From: Gemmatimonadota bacterium
GTDB lineage: Bacteria; Gemmatimonadota; Gemmatimonadetes; Gemmatimonadales; GWC2-71-9
Assembly: GCA_016720805.1 (NCBI GenBank)
Contig: JADKJZ010000001.1
Coordinates: forward strand, 601,132-665,131
DNA: 64,000 bases
Reading direction: 5' to 3'
Positions 44,139-52,263 of the stretch are shown here, piece after piece. Position numbers and translations under genes: made by a program. The first letter of the stretch is position 1. Each line of letters starts with the position of its first letter. The notes under the pieces were generated by a model, which had not been told where the DNA came from, did not search any database, and saw nothing but the letters and a program-made list of their open reading frames with translations.

Positions 44139-45512
44139 GTGACCCTGCCTTCCTTCGGCATGCTCACCACGCCCCCCATCGCCCGCCACGTCCTCCGCCG
44201 CGCCTTCGGCTATCCCGACTTCCGTCCGATGCAGGCGCGCGTCGTCTCCGCCGTACTCAGCGGGCACGACGTGCTCGCCGTCCTTCCCACCGGTGGCGGC
44301 AAGTCGATCTGCTTCCAGGTCCCGGCGCTGGTCGGCGGCGGGCTGACAGTCGTCGTGTCGCCGCTCGTGGCGCTGATGCAGGATCAGGTCACCGCGCTCC
44401 GCACGCGCGGCATCGCTGCCGCCGCCCTCAACAGCACCCTCGACGCCAGCGAACAGGCGGCCACGATCGCCGATGCCGCGCGCGGTGCGCTCCGCCTCCT
44501 CTACGTCTCACCCGAGCGGTTGCCACGCCTCTGCGACGAACTGAAGGCCCGCAATGCCCGGGTGGAACGCCTCGCCGTCGACGAGGCGCACTGCATCGTC
44601 GAATGGGGGCACGACTTCCGACCGATGTATCGCGGACTCCGCGCCGCACGAGCCGCCCTCGGTGCTCCGCCGTGCGTGGCCCTCACCGGTAGCGCGACCC
44701 CGGCCGTTCGCGAGGAGATCGGAAACGCCCTCGGCTTCGGCCGCGGCGCCGTCGAGATCGTCGCGTCGTTCGATCGCCCGAACCTGCACTTCAGCGTGGT
44801 GCCGGTGGTCTCGCGCGACGATCGCCTCGCGCGGCTTGCCGTCCTCATCCGCACCACGCCCGGCGCGGCCATCGTCTATGCCCCGACACGCGGCCTGGTC
44901 GAGGGCCTCGCGCGCGTGCTGGTCGAGGCTGGCGTGGCGGCCGCACCGTACCACGCCGGGATGACGACCACCGAGCGCAGCGACACGCTGGTACGCTTTC
45001 TCGACGACCAGATCCGCGTCGTGGTCGCGACGTGCGCCTTCGGCATGGGAATCGACAAGCCGGGGGTGAAGCTGGTCGCGCACTGGACGATGCCCGCCAC
45101 GCCCGAGTCATACTATCAGGAGGCCGGTCGGGCAGGGCGTGACGGCAGTGCAGCACGCTGCATCATCTTTCATCATCCCAGCGATGTGGTCCTGCCACGG
45201 CGCCAGCTTGACGTGACCTACCCGCCAGAGCGCACGCTCGAGTTGCTCTGGAAGACGCCAGAGCTCCGGCCACGCCATCCGCCTAGCGTCGTCGCTGCAG
45301 CGGATCGGTTGGCGGCGGAGTTGCGCCCTGATCGGGGTGCAGTGGACTGGACGCGCGTGCGTCGGCGGCGTCGCGAGGCGGAAAAGCGGCTTGCGGCGAT
45401 GAGCAGCTATGCGCTCACCCGGAGCTGCCGGCGGCGCGTGTTGATGGAATGGTTCGGGGAGAAGAACGTGCGCTGTGCCGGGTGTGATCGCTGCCGGGCC
45501 ACGGGGCGGTGA
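44139..45512 (+). CDS. recQ: RecQ-family ATP-dependent DNA helicase
   Basis: A 3'-5' superfamily 2 helicase of about 457 residues. The opening FGYPDFRPMQARVV, Walker A VLPTGGGKSICFQ, DEAH box VDEAHCIVEWGHDFRP, TGSATPAVREE, IVYAPTRG and the motif VI block YYQEAGRAGRDG are present. The zinc-binding Cys cluster CRRRVLMEWFGEKNVRCAGC ends the protein, so the winged-helix/HRDC part of long RecQ proteins is absent, as in many short RecQs. The GTG at 44139 has AGGA five bases upstream; the ATG at 44160 is an alternative. Confidence 0.9.
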   Translation: MTLPSFGMLTTPPIARHVLRRAFGYPDFRPMQARVVSAVLSGHDVLAVLPTGGGKSICFQVPALVGGGLTVVVSPLVALMQDQVTALRTRGIAAAALNSTLDASEQAATIADAARGALRLLYVSPERLPRLCDELKARNARVERLAVDEAHCIVEWGHDFRPMYRGLRAARAALGAPPCVALTGSATPAVREEIGNALGFGRGAVEIVASFDRPNLHFSVVPVVSRDDRLARLAVLIRTTPGAAIVYAPTRGLVEGLARVLVEAGVAAAPYHAGMTTTERSDTLVRFLDDQIRVVVATCAFGMGIDKPGVKLVAHWTMPATPESYYQEAGRAGRDGSAARCIIFHHPSDVVLPRRQLDVTYPPERTLELLWKTPELRPRHPPSVVAAADRLAAELRPDRGAVDWTRVRRRRREAEKRLAAMSSYALTRSCRRRVLMEWFGEKNVRCAGCDRCRATGR

Positions 45513-45536
45513 GGACACCCCGTGGGTTGCTGCGTG

Positions 45537-47363
45537 TCAGGGACGGCTGATTGGCCGCGTCACACCCTGCACGTCGACCGAGGTGGTCGGCAGCATCACC
45601 ACCTCGTTGATGCGCGTCGGCACGCTGTTGATCTCGCGGAGCATGGCGACCAGCGAGCCCGCGAAGGTATCGCCCGCGTCGTAGTTCACCACATAGCCGA
45701 GGTCGCGCATCGAGGCGATTGTCATGCGCGAGAGCGGCATCGGCACTCCGGGTGACTCGATGAATCCCGTCATCAACTCTGTCCGGAAGATCGACTCACG
45801 CCAGTGCGCGTCCGCCGTCCCCGGGCCGAAGCTGTTCTCGACCGGGACGGGACGACCGGCATAGCCCAAGGTCAGTGTGGGCCAAAGCGCCAGCGCTTGG
45901 GTGCCGATGAAGATCGGGTCGGCGCCGCCCCTGTCGGTGAGGACGCCGCGGTCGGTCCAGATGGTGCCGAAGCCGAGGACGTGCCCCATTTCGTGCAAGA
46001 TCAGCGGGACGAGTTGGCCGGTGTTCTCGCGAGTGACCAGATCGGCGTCGTCGAAGCGCATCCGGCCGACGGCGGGGAGCGCCGACGGGGATCGGATGGT
46101 GCATGGGCCGGCGCTGCCGAGGACGCCACCGGGGCCGTCGATGTTCTCCACGGCCGCGAAGATGATCACGTCGTCGACGAATTCGTTGATCGCTGGCGAG
46201 CCGGTGCCACAATCGCCGGCGGGGCGGGTCATCTGCACGTCGCTGATGTCGTCCGTGATGATCGCCATCCAGCGCGTGGCTGCCGTGACGAAAGCATCAC
46301 GCTGGCTCGCCTTCATCGGCGTGAGTAGCCGGAGGTCCACCACGAATTGCTTGGCGGTGCCGCTCGCGGTGAACTCCGCGCGCGGCCCCGGAAAGCCGGG
46401 GACGGTCGCCACGAGGGTGCTGGTCGGATTGACTCGGCCGAGCTTCCAGTCCTGCGGTGAGGCGATCCCGGTGGCATCGGAAATTCCCACCGACCCCGTC
46501 ATCGTGGCGTCGCCGAAGCCGGTCAGGGCGAAGCCCACCGGAATGTTGGGGACGGGTGCGCCGAGCGCATCCACGACCCGGACTCGGGGGAGAACGGGGA
46601 CCTGGAAGCCGAGTGTTCCGGTCTGGGCCGCGGGAGAGATCAACTCCAGCGTCGTGATGTTCGCCCCGAGCCCCTGCGCCGTGAAGATGAACCGTTCGCC
46701 CGCAGGAAGTTGCGCGGTCAGCTGGTTCACGCCGGCGATTGGGCCGAGCGTCCAGCCAGTGGGAGAAACCCGTCCGAGGGCGTTGGTCACGCCGGTTCCG
46801 CCAGTGACCGTGCCGCCGCCGAGCGTCACGGTGAAGACCACGGTGACCCCCGGCTTCACCGCGCCGAATCCGTCTCGGACCTCGAGCACCGGCAGCGTCG
46901 CGAGGGGTTGTCCGGCGAACGCGACGAAATTCGCGGTCCCCACGGCGGCGACGCTCGAGGGAGGGACCACCGTGGCGGTCACCGAAATGGTGTTGCTGAC
47001 GGTGGTGTTCTCGACCGCCGCCCGAAGTGTATTGACCCCCGGGAACGAGCCCATGGTCCAGGTTGTCGCCACCGCGACCCCATCCGTCCCGGTCACGACC
47101 CGGGTTGGGGTGACGGCCCCGTCGCCGGCATCGATGCTGAAGAGGATGGCGACGTTCGGCAGGGCGGCCCCGTTGGCATCCCGCACGCGAACACGAGGGG
47201 GGATCGGTGCGACGCCCTCGACCGGAACCGATTGTGCCCCCCCGGCCAGGACTTCCAGGGTGGCCGGCGGCCCGAGGGTCGAACCGGTCTCACCGCCGCA
47301 GGCCGCGACGAGGAGGGCGACGACCAGGAGGAGCGGGGCATTCGACCGAGGGATGGATGGCAT
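45537..47363 (-). CDS. Ig-like-repeat lipoprotein with a zinc metalloprotease (zincin) domain
   Basis: A 608-residue surface protein. From the ATG at 47363 a signal peptide ends VALLVAACGG (lipobox Cys at about residue 21). Three to four Ig-like repeats follow (about residues 30-340); each has a PRVRVRDANGAALPNV-type start and ends in a W-x-[ML]-G-x-x-x-G-x-N/T-x-L pattern. The C-terminal domain carries the metzincin-like motif HEMGHVLGFGTIW and a later Met in FRTELMTGFIESPG with SRMTIASMRDLGYVVNY, as in leishmanolysin-like secreted proteases. It converges on recQ with a 24-base gap. Confidence 0.85.
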   Translation of the reverse strand: MPSIPRSNAPLLLVVALLVAACGGETGSTLGPPATLEVLAGGAQSVPVEGVAPIPPRVRVRDANGAALPNVAILFSIDAGDGAVTPTRVVTGTDGVAVATTWTMGSFPGVNTLRAAVENTTVSNTISVTATVVPPSSVAAVGTANFVAFAGQPLATLPVLEVRDGFGAVKPGVTVVFTVTLGGGTVTGGTGVTNALGRVSPTGWTLGPIAGVNQLTAQLPAGERFIFTAQGLGANITTLELISPAAQTGTLGFQVPVLPRVRVVDALGAPVPNIPVGFALTGFGDATMTGSVGISDATGIASPQDWKLGRVNPTSTLVATVPGFPGPRAEFTASGTAKQFVVDLRLLTPMKASQRDAFVTAATRWMAIITDDISDVQMTRPAGDCGTGSPAINEFVDDVIIFAAVENIDGPGGVLGSAGPCTIRSPSALPAVGRMRFDDADLVTRENTGQLVPLILHEMGHVLGFGTIWTDRGVLTDRGGADPIFIGTQALALWPTLTLGYAGRPVPVENSFGPGTADAHWRESIFRTELMTGFIESPGVPMPLSRMTIASMRDLGYVVNYDAGDTFAGSLVAMLREINSVPTRINEVVMLPTTSVDVQGVTRPISRP

Positions 47364-47506
47364 CGCAGAAATATGGAGGGGAACCGCTCGGAACGGGGAG
47401 CGCCCCCCGATGTAGCGAACCGCCTCCGTACCGGGCACCCGAATTTGTGGGTAGAGGGAAAGCCCGGGAATGGCGCTCGGCTATTGCCGTAAGTTGCTGT
47501 CCCCCA

Positions 47507-47910
47507 TAGCTTTTCACGGATGCGAATCGTGCTCCGCCGCCACAGGGCCCCGGGGGTCGGATCAGCCAGAGTGCTGATCCGGCGAGTCGCATGCGGTATC
47601 GTCACACAGTTCCGCCGGTCACTGCTCCTCGCCAAATCGCCGCTCCATCCCACCTTGCGACAGCCTCGGCTTCTGGCTCGCGCCGGAGGGGCATCGGACG
47701 CGCTCGACACGACTGTGTCGGGTCCGCCCGCCGCCATCCGCCGCTCCCGAACGACTGCGGGGCTTTCCTCTGGGCGGCAGCACGGGCCTCGACGGCTCGG
47801 GCGCTGGAGTCCTGGTCGGTTCGTGGTCGTCCCCGCGGGACGATCCTCCTCCACCCCTATAGTCGCGGATGGCAGCGCCCCTGGGCGCGTGCGGACCGCG
47901 AGGACTCTCC
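47507..47910 (+). ncRNA. Structured leader region upstream of the RNase E/G gene (candidate regulatory 5' UTR)
   Basis: The 547-base gap between the zincin lipoprotein and the RNase gene contains no credible protein. A promoter-like TAGCTTTT lies at 47507-47514, followed by strong hairpins: an 8-bp perfect stem with 6-base loop at 47559-47580, which may sit inside a longer stem pairing 47520-47529 with 47583-47592; a 6-bp stem with 4-base loop at 47705-47720; and a 7-bp stem with 3-base loop at 47827-47843. A second -10-like TATAGT is at 47858-47863. No RNase P, tmRNA or SRP RNA core sequence is visible. In E. coli, rne has a structured 361-base leader that mediates autoregulation; a similar role here is inference. 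Confidence 0.4.
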
Positions 47911-49552
47911 GTGAAGCGCGAGATTCTCATTTCAGGCACCCCGCGCGAGACGCGGGTGGCCATCCTCGAGGACGACCGCTTGGTCGAGCTCCTCGTCGAT
48001 CGGCCCGGATCAGCGGCGTACAGTTGGTGACGTCTATTACGGGCGCGTAGACGCCGTCCTCCCGGGCATCCAGGCGGCGTTTGTCGATGTCGGCCTCGAG
48101 AAGAGCGCCTTCCTCCACGCCTCGGACCTGCTCGAACCCGAAGACGACGAAAGCCCGGTCGAGGCCGAGCCCGAGGACGTCGACGACGAGACGGACGAGG
48201 ACGGCGAGGGTGAGGGCGAGGACGACGCGGAAGCGGCCAAGGATCCGACGACGGCGCGCAAGCGCCGCGGCTCCGGCGGCAAGCGCGAAGTCGGCGCCCG
48301 GCGCGCCGTGCCCGACATCGGCGAGATGCTGAAGAAGGGCCAGCTCCTCCCCGTGCAGGTCACCAAGGAACCAATCTCGACCAAGGGCTGCCGCGTCACC
48401 GCGCAGATCTCGCTGGCCGGGCGCTTCCTCGTGTACATGCCCTACGCCTCAAAGGTCGGCGTCTCCCGCAAGATCGAGAATCGCGAGCAGCGGGCGAGCC
48501 TCCGCGAGATGGTGTCCCGTCTGCTTCCGCGCGACGCAGGCGGCGTGATCGTGCGCACCGTTGCCGAAGGGGTGACGGAAGACCACTTCCGCCGCGAGAT
48601 CGATTCGCTGCTGGCCACGTGGAACAAGATTCAGCGGAAGCAGCAGTACGTGAAGGCGCCGGCGCTGCTGCATCGCGAGGCCTCGCTCACGCGTTCCCTC
48701 ATTCGCGACGTCTTCTCGGCCAAGGTCGATGCGCTCTGGGTTGACTCGAAGGAACTGCATGCGGAAATCGTCCAGTACCTCCAGCTGATCGACCCGGAGC
48801 TCGAGGCGCGCGTCCACTTCTATCAGGACCCGACGCCGCTCTTCGACGCCTACAAGATCGAACACGAGATCCGCGACCTCTTCAAGCCACGGGTTGACCT
48901 GCCGACCGGCGGCTACCTGATCATCCAGCCGACCGAAGCCTTGGTGTCGGTGGACGTGAATACCGGCCGGTATACCGGCAAGCGCGACCCCGAAAAGACC
49001 ATCCTCCGGACCAACGTCGAGGCGGCCCGGGAGATTGCCCGGCAGATCCGCCTCCGGGATGTCGGCGGCATCATCGTGGTCGACTTCATCGACATGGAGT
49101 CGAAGGGAAATCGCGACCGGGTGCTGGCCGAGCTTCGGACCCATCTGGGGCGGGACCGAGCCAGGACCAGGGCGTTCGCGGTCTCGGAACTCGGATTGAT
49201 CGAGATGACCCGTCAGCGGGTTCGGCCCTCGCTCTGGGCCTCGATGACCCGGGAGTGCCTGACCTGCAGCGGGACGGGTCGGGTGTTCTCGCCCGAGGTG
49301 GTTTCGAGGCGGCTGGAACGGGCCCTCAAGCGGGCCGCCGTGGACCAGAAGGAGCGGAAGCTGGCCATTCGCCTCCATCCGGACGTGGCCCTCTACCTGC
49401 TCGAGGAAGAGCCGAAGCTGGTGGCCACCCTGGGCCGGCAGTCCGGGTTGGAGCTTGAGGTTCGGGACGACCCGATGCTTCGGCTGGACGAGTTCCGGCT
49501 CATGTCGAGGCCTGCTGGCCGCGATGTCACCGAACTCTATGCGGTGGCGTAA
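47911..49552 (+). CDS. Ribonuclease E/G, reading frame broken by a one-base shift near 48007
   Basis: A single-strand endoribonuclease for rRNA and mRNA processing, about 546 residues if the frame is restored. The GTG start has GAGGA six bases upstream. The first frame reads KREILISGTPRETRVAILED through ELLVDRP and then stops at 48028. The conserved continuation DQRRTVGDVYYGRVDAVLPG is in the next frame, so one extra G in the CCCGGA at 48004-48009 explains the break. The S1 domain contains a long acidic then basic insertion. Catalytic acids lie in VSVDVNTGRYTGKR and IVVDFIDMES, and the Zn-link Cys pair is CLTCSGTGRV. rplU and rpmA follow. Confidence 0.88.
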
Positions 49553-49562
49553 TTTCGGGGTT

Positions 49563-49583
49563 GCCCCCCGGAAAACGGGGGGC
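49563..49583 (+). terminator. Perfect GC hairpin behind the RNase E/G gene
   Basis: GCCCCCCG at 49563-49570 pairs with CGGGGGGC at 49576-49583 around a five-base GAAAA loop. The U-tract is poor (TATATT follows), and the next six bases look like a -10 element for rplU, so this may be a partial terminator or attenuator. Confidence 0.45.
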
Positions 49584-49591
49584 TATATTGG
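49584..49591 (+). promoter_or_regulatory. Predicted -10 element of rplU-rpmA
   Basis: TATATTGG, five of six fixed positions of TAnnTTTG, directly behind the GC hairpin. The rplU ATG lies 40 bases downstream, with AGG about seven bases before it. Confidence 0.45.
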
Positions 49592-49631
49592 TTGGCTTGG
49601 CAACTCAGACCCATTGGAGTAAACAGGTTCT

Positions 49632-49949
49632 ATGTACGCGATTTTCAAGGCCTTGGGCAAGCAGTTCCGCGCGGAAAAGGGCGCGACGCTGAAGTTGCCG
49701 TTCATGGACGGGAAGGAAGCTGGGGACACGCTGACCTTCACGGATGTGCTGCTCGCCTCCAACGGGGATGTCATCACCGCTGGCGCGCCGACCATCGCGG
49801 GCGCTTCGGTTTCGGCCGAGATCGTCAAGCATGGCAAGGACGAGAAGATTTACGTCTTCAAGTTCAAGCGCCGGAAGGGATACCGCCGGAAGACCGGACA
49901 TCGGCAGAAGCACACCGAAGTCCGCATCACTGACGTTGTGACGGGTTGA
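49632..49949 (+). CDS. rplU: 50S ribosomal protein L21
   Basis: A large-subunit protein of 105 residues. MYAIFKALGKQFRAEKG, the central GDVITAGAPTIAGASVSAEIV and the basic rRNA-contact block FKFKRRKGYRRKTGHRQKHT match L21. rpmA follows after eight bases, the usual order. Confidence 0.97.
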   Translation: MYAIFKALGKQFRAEKGATLKLPFMDGKEAGDTLTFTDVLLASNGDVITAGAPTIAGASVSAEIVKHGKDEKIYVFKFKRRKGYRRKTGHRQKHTEVRITDVVTG

Positions 49950-49957
49950 GGTAATAC

Positions 49958-50221
49958 GTGGCTCACAAGAAGGGTGTCGGCTCTAGCCGCAACGGTCGCG
50001 ATTCGAATCCGCAGTACCTGGGCGTGAAGCACTTCGGTGGCGAGTCTGTCACGGCGGGGAGCATCCTCGTCAAGCAGCGCGGCACCAAGTTCCACCCCGG
50101 GAAGAACGTCTTCCGCGCCAAGGACGACTCGCTGCACACGTACATCGACGGCGTCGTCAAGTTCGAGCGCAAGGACAAGGCGCGGCAGCAGGTGTCGGTG
50201 TATCCGAAGCCGGTTTCCTGA
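49958..50221 (+). CDS. rpmA: 50S ribosomal protein L27
   Basis: An 87-residue protein whose N-terminal tail reaches the peptidyl-transferase centre. It starts at a GTG with GAGG upstream. MAHKKGVGSSRNGRDSNPQY and LGVKHFGGESVTAGSILVKQ are the family hallmark. The N-terminus starts directly with AHKKG, so the cleaved leader seen in Firmicutes is absent. A strong terminator follows. Confidence 0.97.
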   Translation: MAHKKGVGSSRNGRDSNPQYLGVKHFGGESVTAGSILVKQRGTKFHPGKNVFRAKDDSLHTYIDGVVKFERKDKARQQVSVYPKPVS

Positions 50222-50346
50222 GTCGTTAGCCGTTGGTCGTTAGTCGTTAGAGGCCAGTCTCCGTGCGGGGACTGGCCTTTTTGTATGTGACCGGTGCTGC
50301 ACCCCTAACGACTAACGGCCAACGACCAACGGCTAACGACCAACGA
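50222..50346. repeat. Heptad repeat arms in inverted orientation around the rpmA terminator
   Basis: The left arm (50222-50250) is about four 7-base units of the type CGTTAGT/CGTTGGT. The right arm (50305-50346) is six units of the complementary type CTAACGA/CCAACGA/CTAACGG. The arms could pair and enclose the terminator hairpin. The last codons of the convergent phosphodiesterase gene (…LVVGR, stop at 50333) are read from the right arm. Confidence 0.75.
50251..50282 (+). terminator. Rho-independent terminator of rplU-rpmA
   Basis: AGGCCAGTC (50251-50259) pairs with GACTGGCCT (50270-50278) around a ten-base loop and is followed by a T tract to 50282. It is the clearest intrinsic terminator in the window. 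Confidence 0.9.
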
Positions 50347-51016
50347 CCAGTCGTTCCGGCCAATTCCCGCACACCCCCGCCACCCCCAACCCCTCCAGAT
50401 GCTCCGCCGCCCGGGCCTCGTTCACCGTCCAGGCGACGACCCGGATCCCCACCATCGCGCAGCGCTCGACCAGGTCCCGATCGATCAGGTGCCACTCCTG
50501 CCAGAGCGTCTGGGCACCGGTAGCGAGCACCGGCCCGGGGACGTCGAGTGGATAGGAGGAGGAGAGGACGCCCAGCGACAGGGTGGCATCGGCCTCGTAC
50601 AGCCGGCGGATGACCCGATGGTCGAAGGCGTGCACGTGGAGCCGCTCGGGGAAGGGGTGGCCTGCCATCAGGGCCCGCAGTCGTCCCAGGCCGTGGCTCG
50701 AGACCCCCTTGGCCTCGATGAACACCTGGATCGGTGCCAGCACCGCCAGCGCCTCTGCCAGCGTGGGGATCCCGCTCCCGTCCATCAGGCGCACCTCCGC
50801 CACCTCGGCCGCCGTCAGGTCATGAAGCGGCCGACCGTCCGTCAGCGCGGCGTCGTGGTGGACCACCAGTTCGCCGTCAGCCGTAGTGTGGATGTCGAGC
50901 TCGACGCCATCACAGGCGGTCGGTGAGGGTGCCACGCATCGCTCAAAGGCGTCCAGCGTGTTCTCGAGGGCATGTCCGGAGGCCCCACGGTGACCGATCA
51001 CCAACATTGTGGACAT
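50333..51016 (-). CDS. Glycerophosphodiester phosphodiesterase
   Basis: A TIM-barrel phosphodiesterase of 227 residues that releases glycerol 3-phosphate from lipid-derived diesters. The catalytic His and metal ligands are in VIGHRGASGHALENTLDAF and VELDIHTTADGELVVHHDAAL, with a Glu in VFIEAKG and a late VVAWTVNEARAAEHLEGLGV. There is no signal peptide, so it is probably cytoplasmic. The start is ATG 51016 or 51007; neither has a clear ribosome site. The C-terminal residues come from the heptad repeat. Confidence 0.9.
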   Translation of the reverse strand: MSTMLVIGHRGASGHALENTLDAFERCVAPSPTACDGVELDIHTTADGELVVHHDAALTDGRPLHDLTAAEVAEVRLMDGSGIPTLAEALAVLAPIQVFIEAKGVSSHGLGRLRALMAGHPFPERLHVHAFDHRVIRRLYEADATLSLGVLSSSYPLDVPGPVLATGAQTLWQEWHLIDRDLVERCAMVGIRVVAWTVNEARAAEHLEGLGVAGVCGNWPERLVVGR

Positions 51017-51111
51017 CCGCTGTGGGAGGAGGGTGGACGGGGTGTGTATGCTGTGGATATTACTTGAATACGCACATCTTATCACCATTGTGGACAAGGT
51101 GTTGTGGGTAG
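51008..51111 (+). promoter_or_regulatory. AT-richer intergenic region with DnaA-box-like 9-mers
   Basis: Four 9-mers near TGTGGATAA lie in the same orientation: 51008-51016 (TGTGGACAT), 51052-51060 (TGTGGATAT), 51089-51097 (TGTGGACAA) and 51103-51111 (TGTGGGTAG). Between them is a local AT-rich stretch (about 51056-51088), unusual for this genome. The region holds the divergent promoters of the phosphodiesterase and the sigma-factor genes, which I could not place exactly. Confidence 0.4.
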
Positions 51112-51162
51112 ATCGTCGATGATCGATCATCGATGATCGATCATCGATGGACGATCATCGAT
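51111..51162. repeat. Tandem GATC-rich palindromes
   Basis: Two perfect 16-base palindromes CGATGATCGATCATCG overlap at 51117-51132 and 51131-51146 (14-base period). A third, imperfect copy lies at 51145-51160. GATC occurs six times in this stretch. It sits just before the sigma-factor gene and next to the DnaA-box-like 9-mers. Confidence 0.8.
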
Positions 51163-51196
51163 TAACGGAGCCCTCCTTACCTCGTCATTGAGTTTG

Positions 51197-51742
51197 ATGA
51201 CTGCCCTTGCCGCCGAGTTCCCGAACGATCCCGATCTGGTTGCCGCCTGGCGCCGAGGGGACGAGCAGGCCGCCACCCATCTGGTGAGGCGGCATGCCCC
51301 AGCGCTTGGGCGCTATGTGGCGGCTGGTGGGGCGTCCAGCGCGGATGTCGAGGACCTGGTCCAGGAAACCTTCATCCGGGCGTTTCGGGGTCTCGACAAC
51401 TGGCGTGGCGACGGCCCCTTCCGGGGGTGGCTCTTCCGGATCGCCGGGAACCTGGTCAAGGACGGCTTTCGGCATCGGCGTGGCCGGATCGACGTCGCGA
51501 TCGAGGATCACGACGTGGTTGACGTCGCCGATCCTGCTGGCGAACTGGCGGCCGATGAGACCGCCGAGCGAATCAGGGTCGGGCTCGCCGCGCTGCCGAG
51601 GCTCCAACGCGAGGTATTCACGCTACGAGTGGAGCAGGGCCTCGAATATCCCGAGATCGCGGCCGCCCTTGGGACGACCCCGGGCGCGGCCCGGGTCCAC
51701 TACCATCACGCGGTCCGCCGCCTGAAGGAGTTGGTCGAATGA
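51197..51742 (+). CDS. ECF-type RNA polymerase sigma factor
   Basis: A 181-residue sigma-70 family regulator with regions 2 and 4 only. Region 2: AATHLVRRHAPALGRYV and the core-binding/promoter-melting helix DVEDLVQETFIRAFRGLDNW with FRGWLFRIAGNLVKDGFR. Region 4: LPRLQREVFTLRVEQGLEYP and the helix-turn-helix AAALGTTPGAARVHYHHAVR. The ATG at 51197 is preferred to a TTG at 51188. The next gene, overlapping by four bases, encodes a zinc-finger-like membrane anti-sigma candidate. Confidence 0.9.
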   Translation: MTALAAEFPNDPDLVAAWRRGDEQAATHLVRRHAPALGRYVAAGGASSADVEDLVQETFIRAFRGLDNWRGDGPFRGWLFRIAGNLVKDGFRHRRGRIDVAIEDHDVVDVADPAGELAADETAERIRVGLAALPRLQREVFTLRVEQGLEYPEIAAALGTTPGAARVHYHHAVRRLKELVE

Positions 51743-52263
51743 TCTGCGAAGCACTCTCCGACCGGATGCCGGCGGTGGCTCGTGGCGAGGCAAGCTGGGA
51801 CAGCGAGGAAGCGGCTCATCTGGGCCTCTGCCAAGACTGCCAGCTGGAATGGCGACTGGTCGCTCCGATCGCGCGGGCCGCTCGCCCGGCGCCGACGATG
51901 GACGTCGAACGGATTGCCGCCGCAGTGCACGCGGCCGTCCAGCCGATGCCGGCGGTGGTGTCGATCGCCTCCCGGCGTCGCTGGAGCAGGGCACTGGTGG
52001 GGCTGGCTGCGGCGGCTGGGATCGCGTTGGCCGTCTACCTGCCGACCCGGCCCGAGCCGGCCACGGATGTCGCGGTCGTGCCGACCCGGGCAGTCACTAC
52101 GATTCCGGAACTTGACGCTCTGCTCGAAGACGAACTGAAGTTGGTACTCGCCGCAGTCCAGGAAGAGGCACCAGCACCGGTTTTGACACCGGGGCCGCTG
52201 CCGAGGCTCGATGACCTGACGGAAACCGAACTGCAACAGCTCTTGAATACCGTGGAGGGATGA
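51739..52263 (+). CDS. Membrane anti-sigma factor candidate with ZAS-like motif
   Basis: A 174-residue protein with a cytoplasmic N-terminus carrying H-x3-C-x2-C (AAHLGLCQDCQLEW, about residues 26-39), the zinc-associated anti-sigma pattern. One membrane helix follows at about residues 87-103 (ALVGLAAAAGIALAVYL). The periplasmic tail ends LDDLTETELQQLLNTVEG. The four-base overlap with the sigma gene supports a sigma/anti-sigma pair. Target genes are unknown. Confidence 0.8.
   Translation: MICEALSDRMPAVARGEASWDSEEAAHLGLCQDCQLEWRLVAPIARAARPAPTMDVERIAAAVHAAVQPMPAVVSIASRRRWSRALVGLAAAAGIALAVYLPTRPEPATDVAVVPTRAVTTIPELDALLEDELKLVLAAVQEEAPAPVLTPGPLPRLDDLTETELQQLLNTVEG

Noticed and set aside
47364..47910. 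RNase P RNA, tmRNA or SRP RNA in the gap before the RNase gene
   Set aside because: I searched by eye for the core sequences of these RNAs on both strands and found none.
47520..48050. A 176-codon open frame starting five bases after the promoter-like TAGCTTTT
   Set aside because: Protein is Arg/Pro/Ser-rich without any domain and runs out of frame across the start of the RNase E/G gene; the hairpins make a leader RNA a better reading.
50222..50346. CRISPR array
   Set aside because: Units are only seven bases, directly adjacent and in two orientations; there are no spacers and no cas genes.
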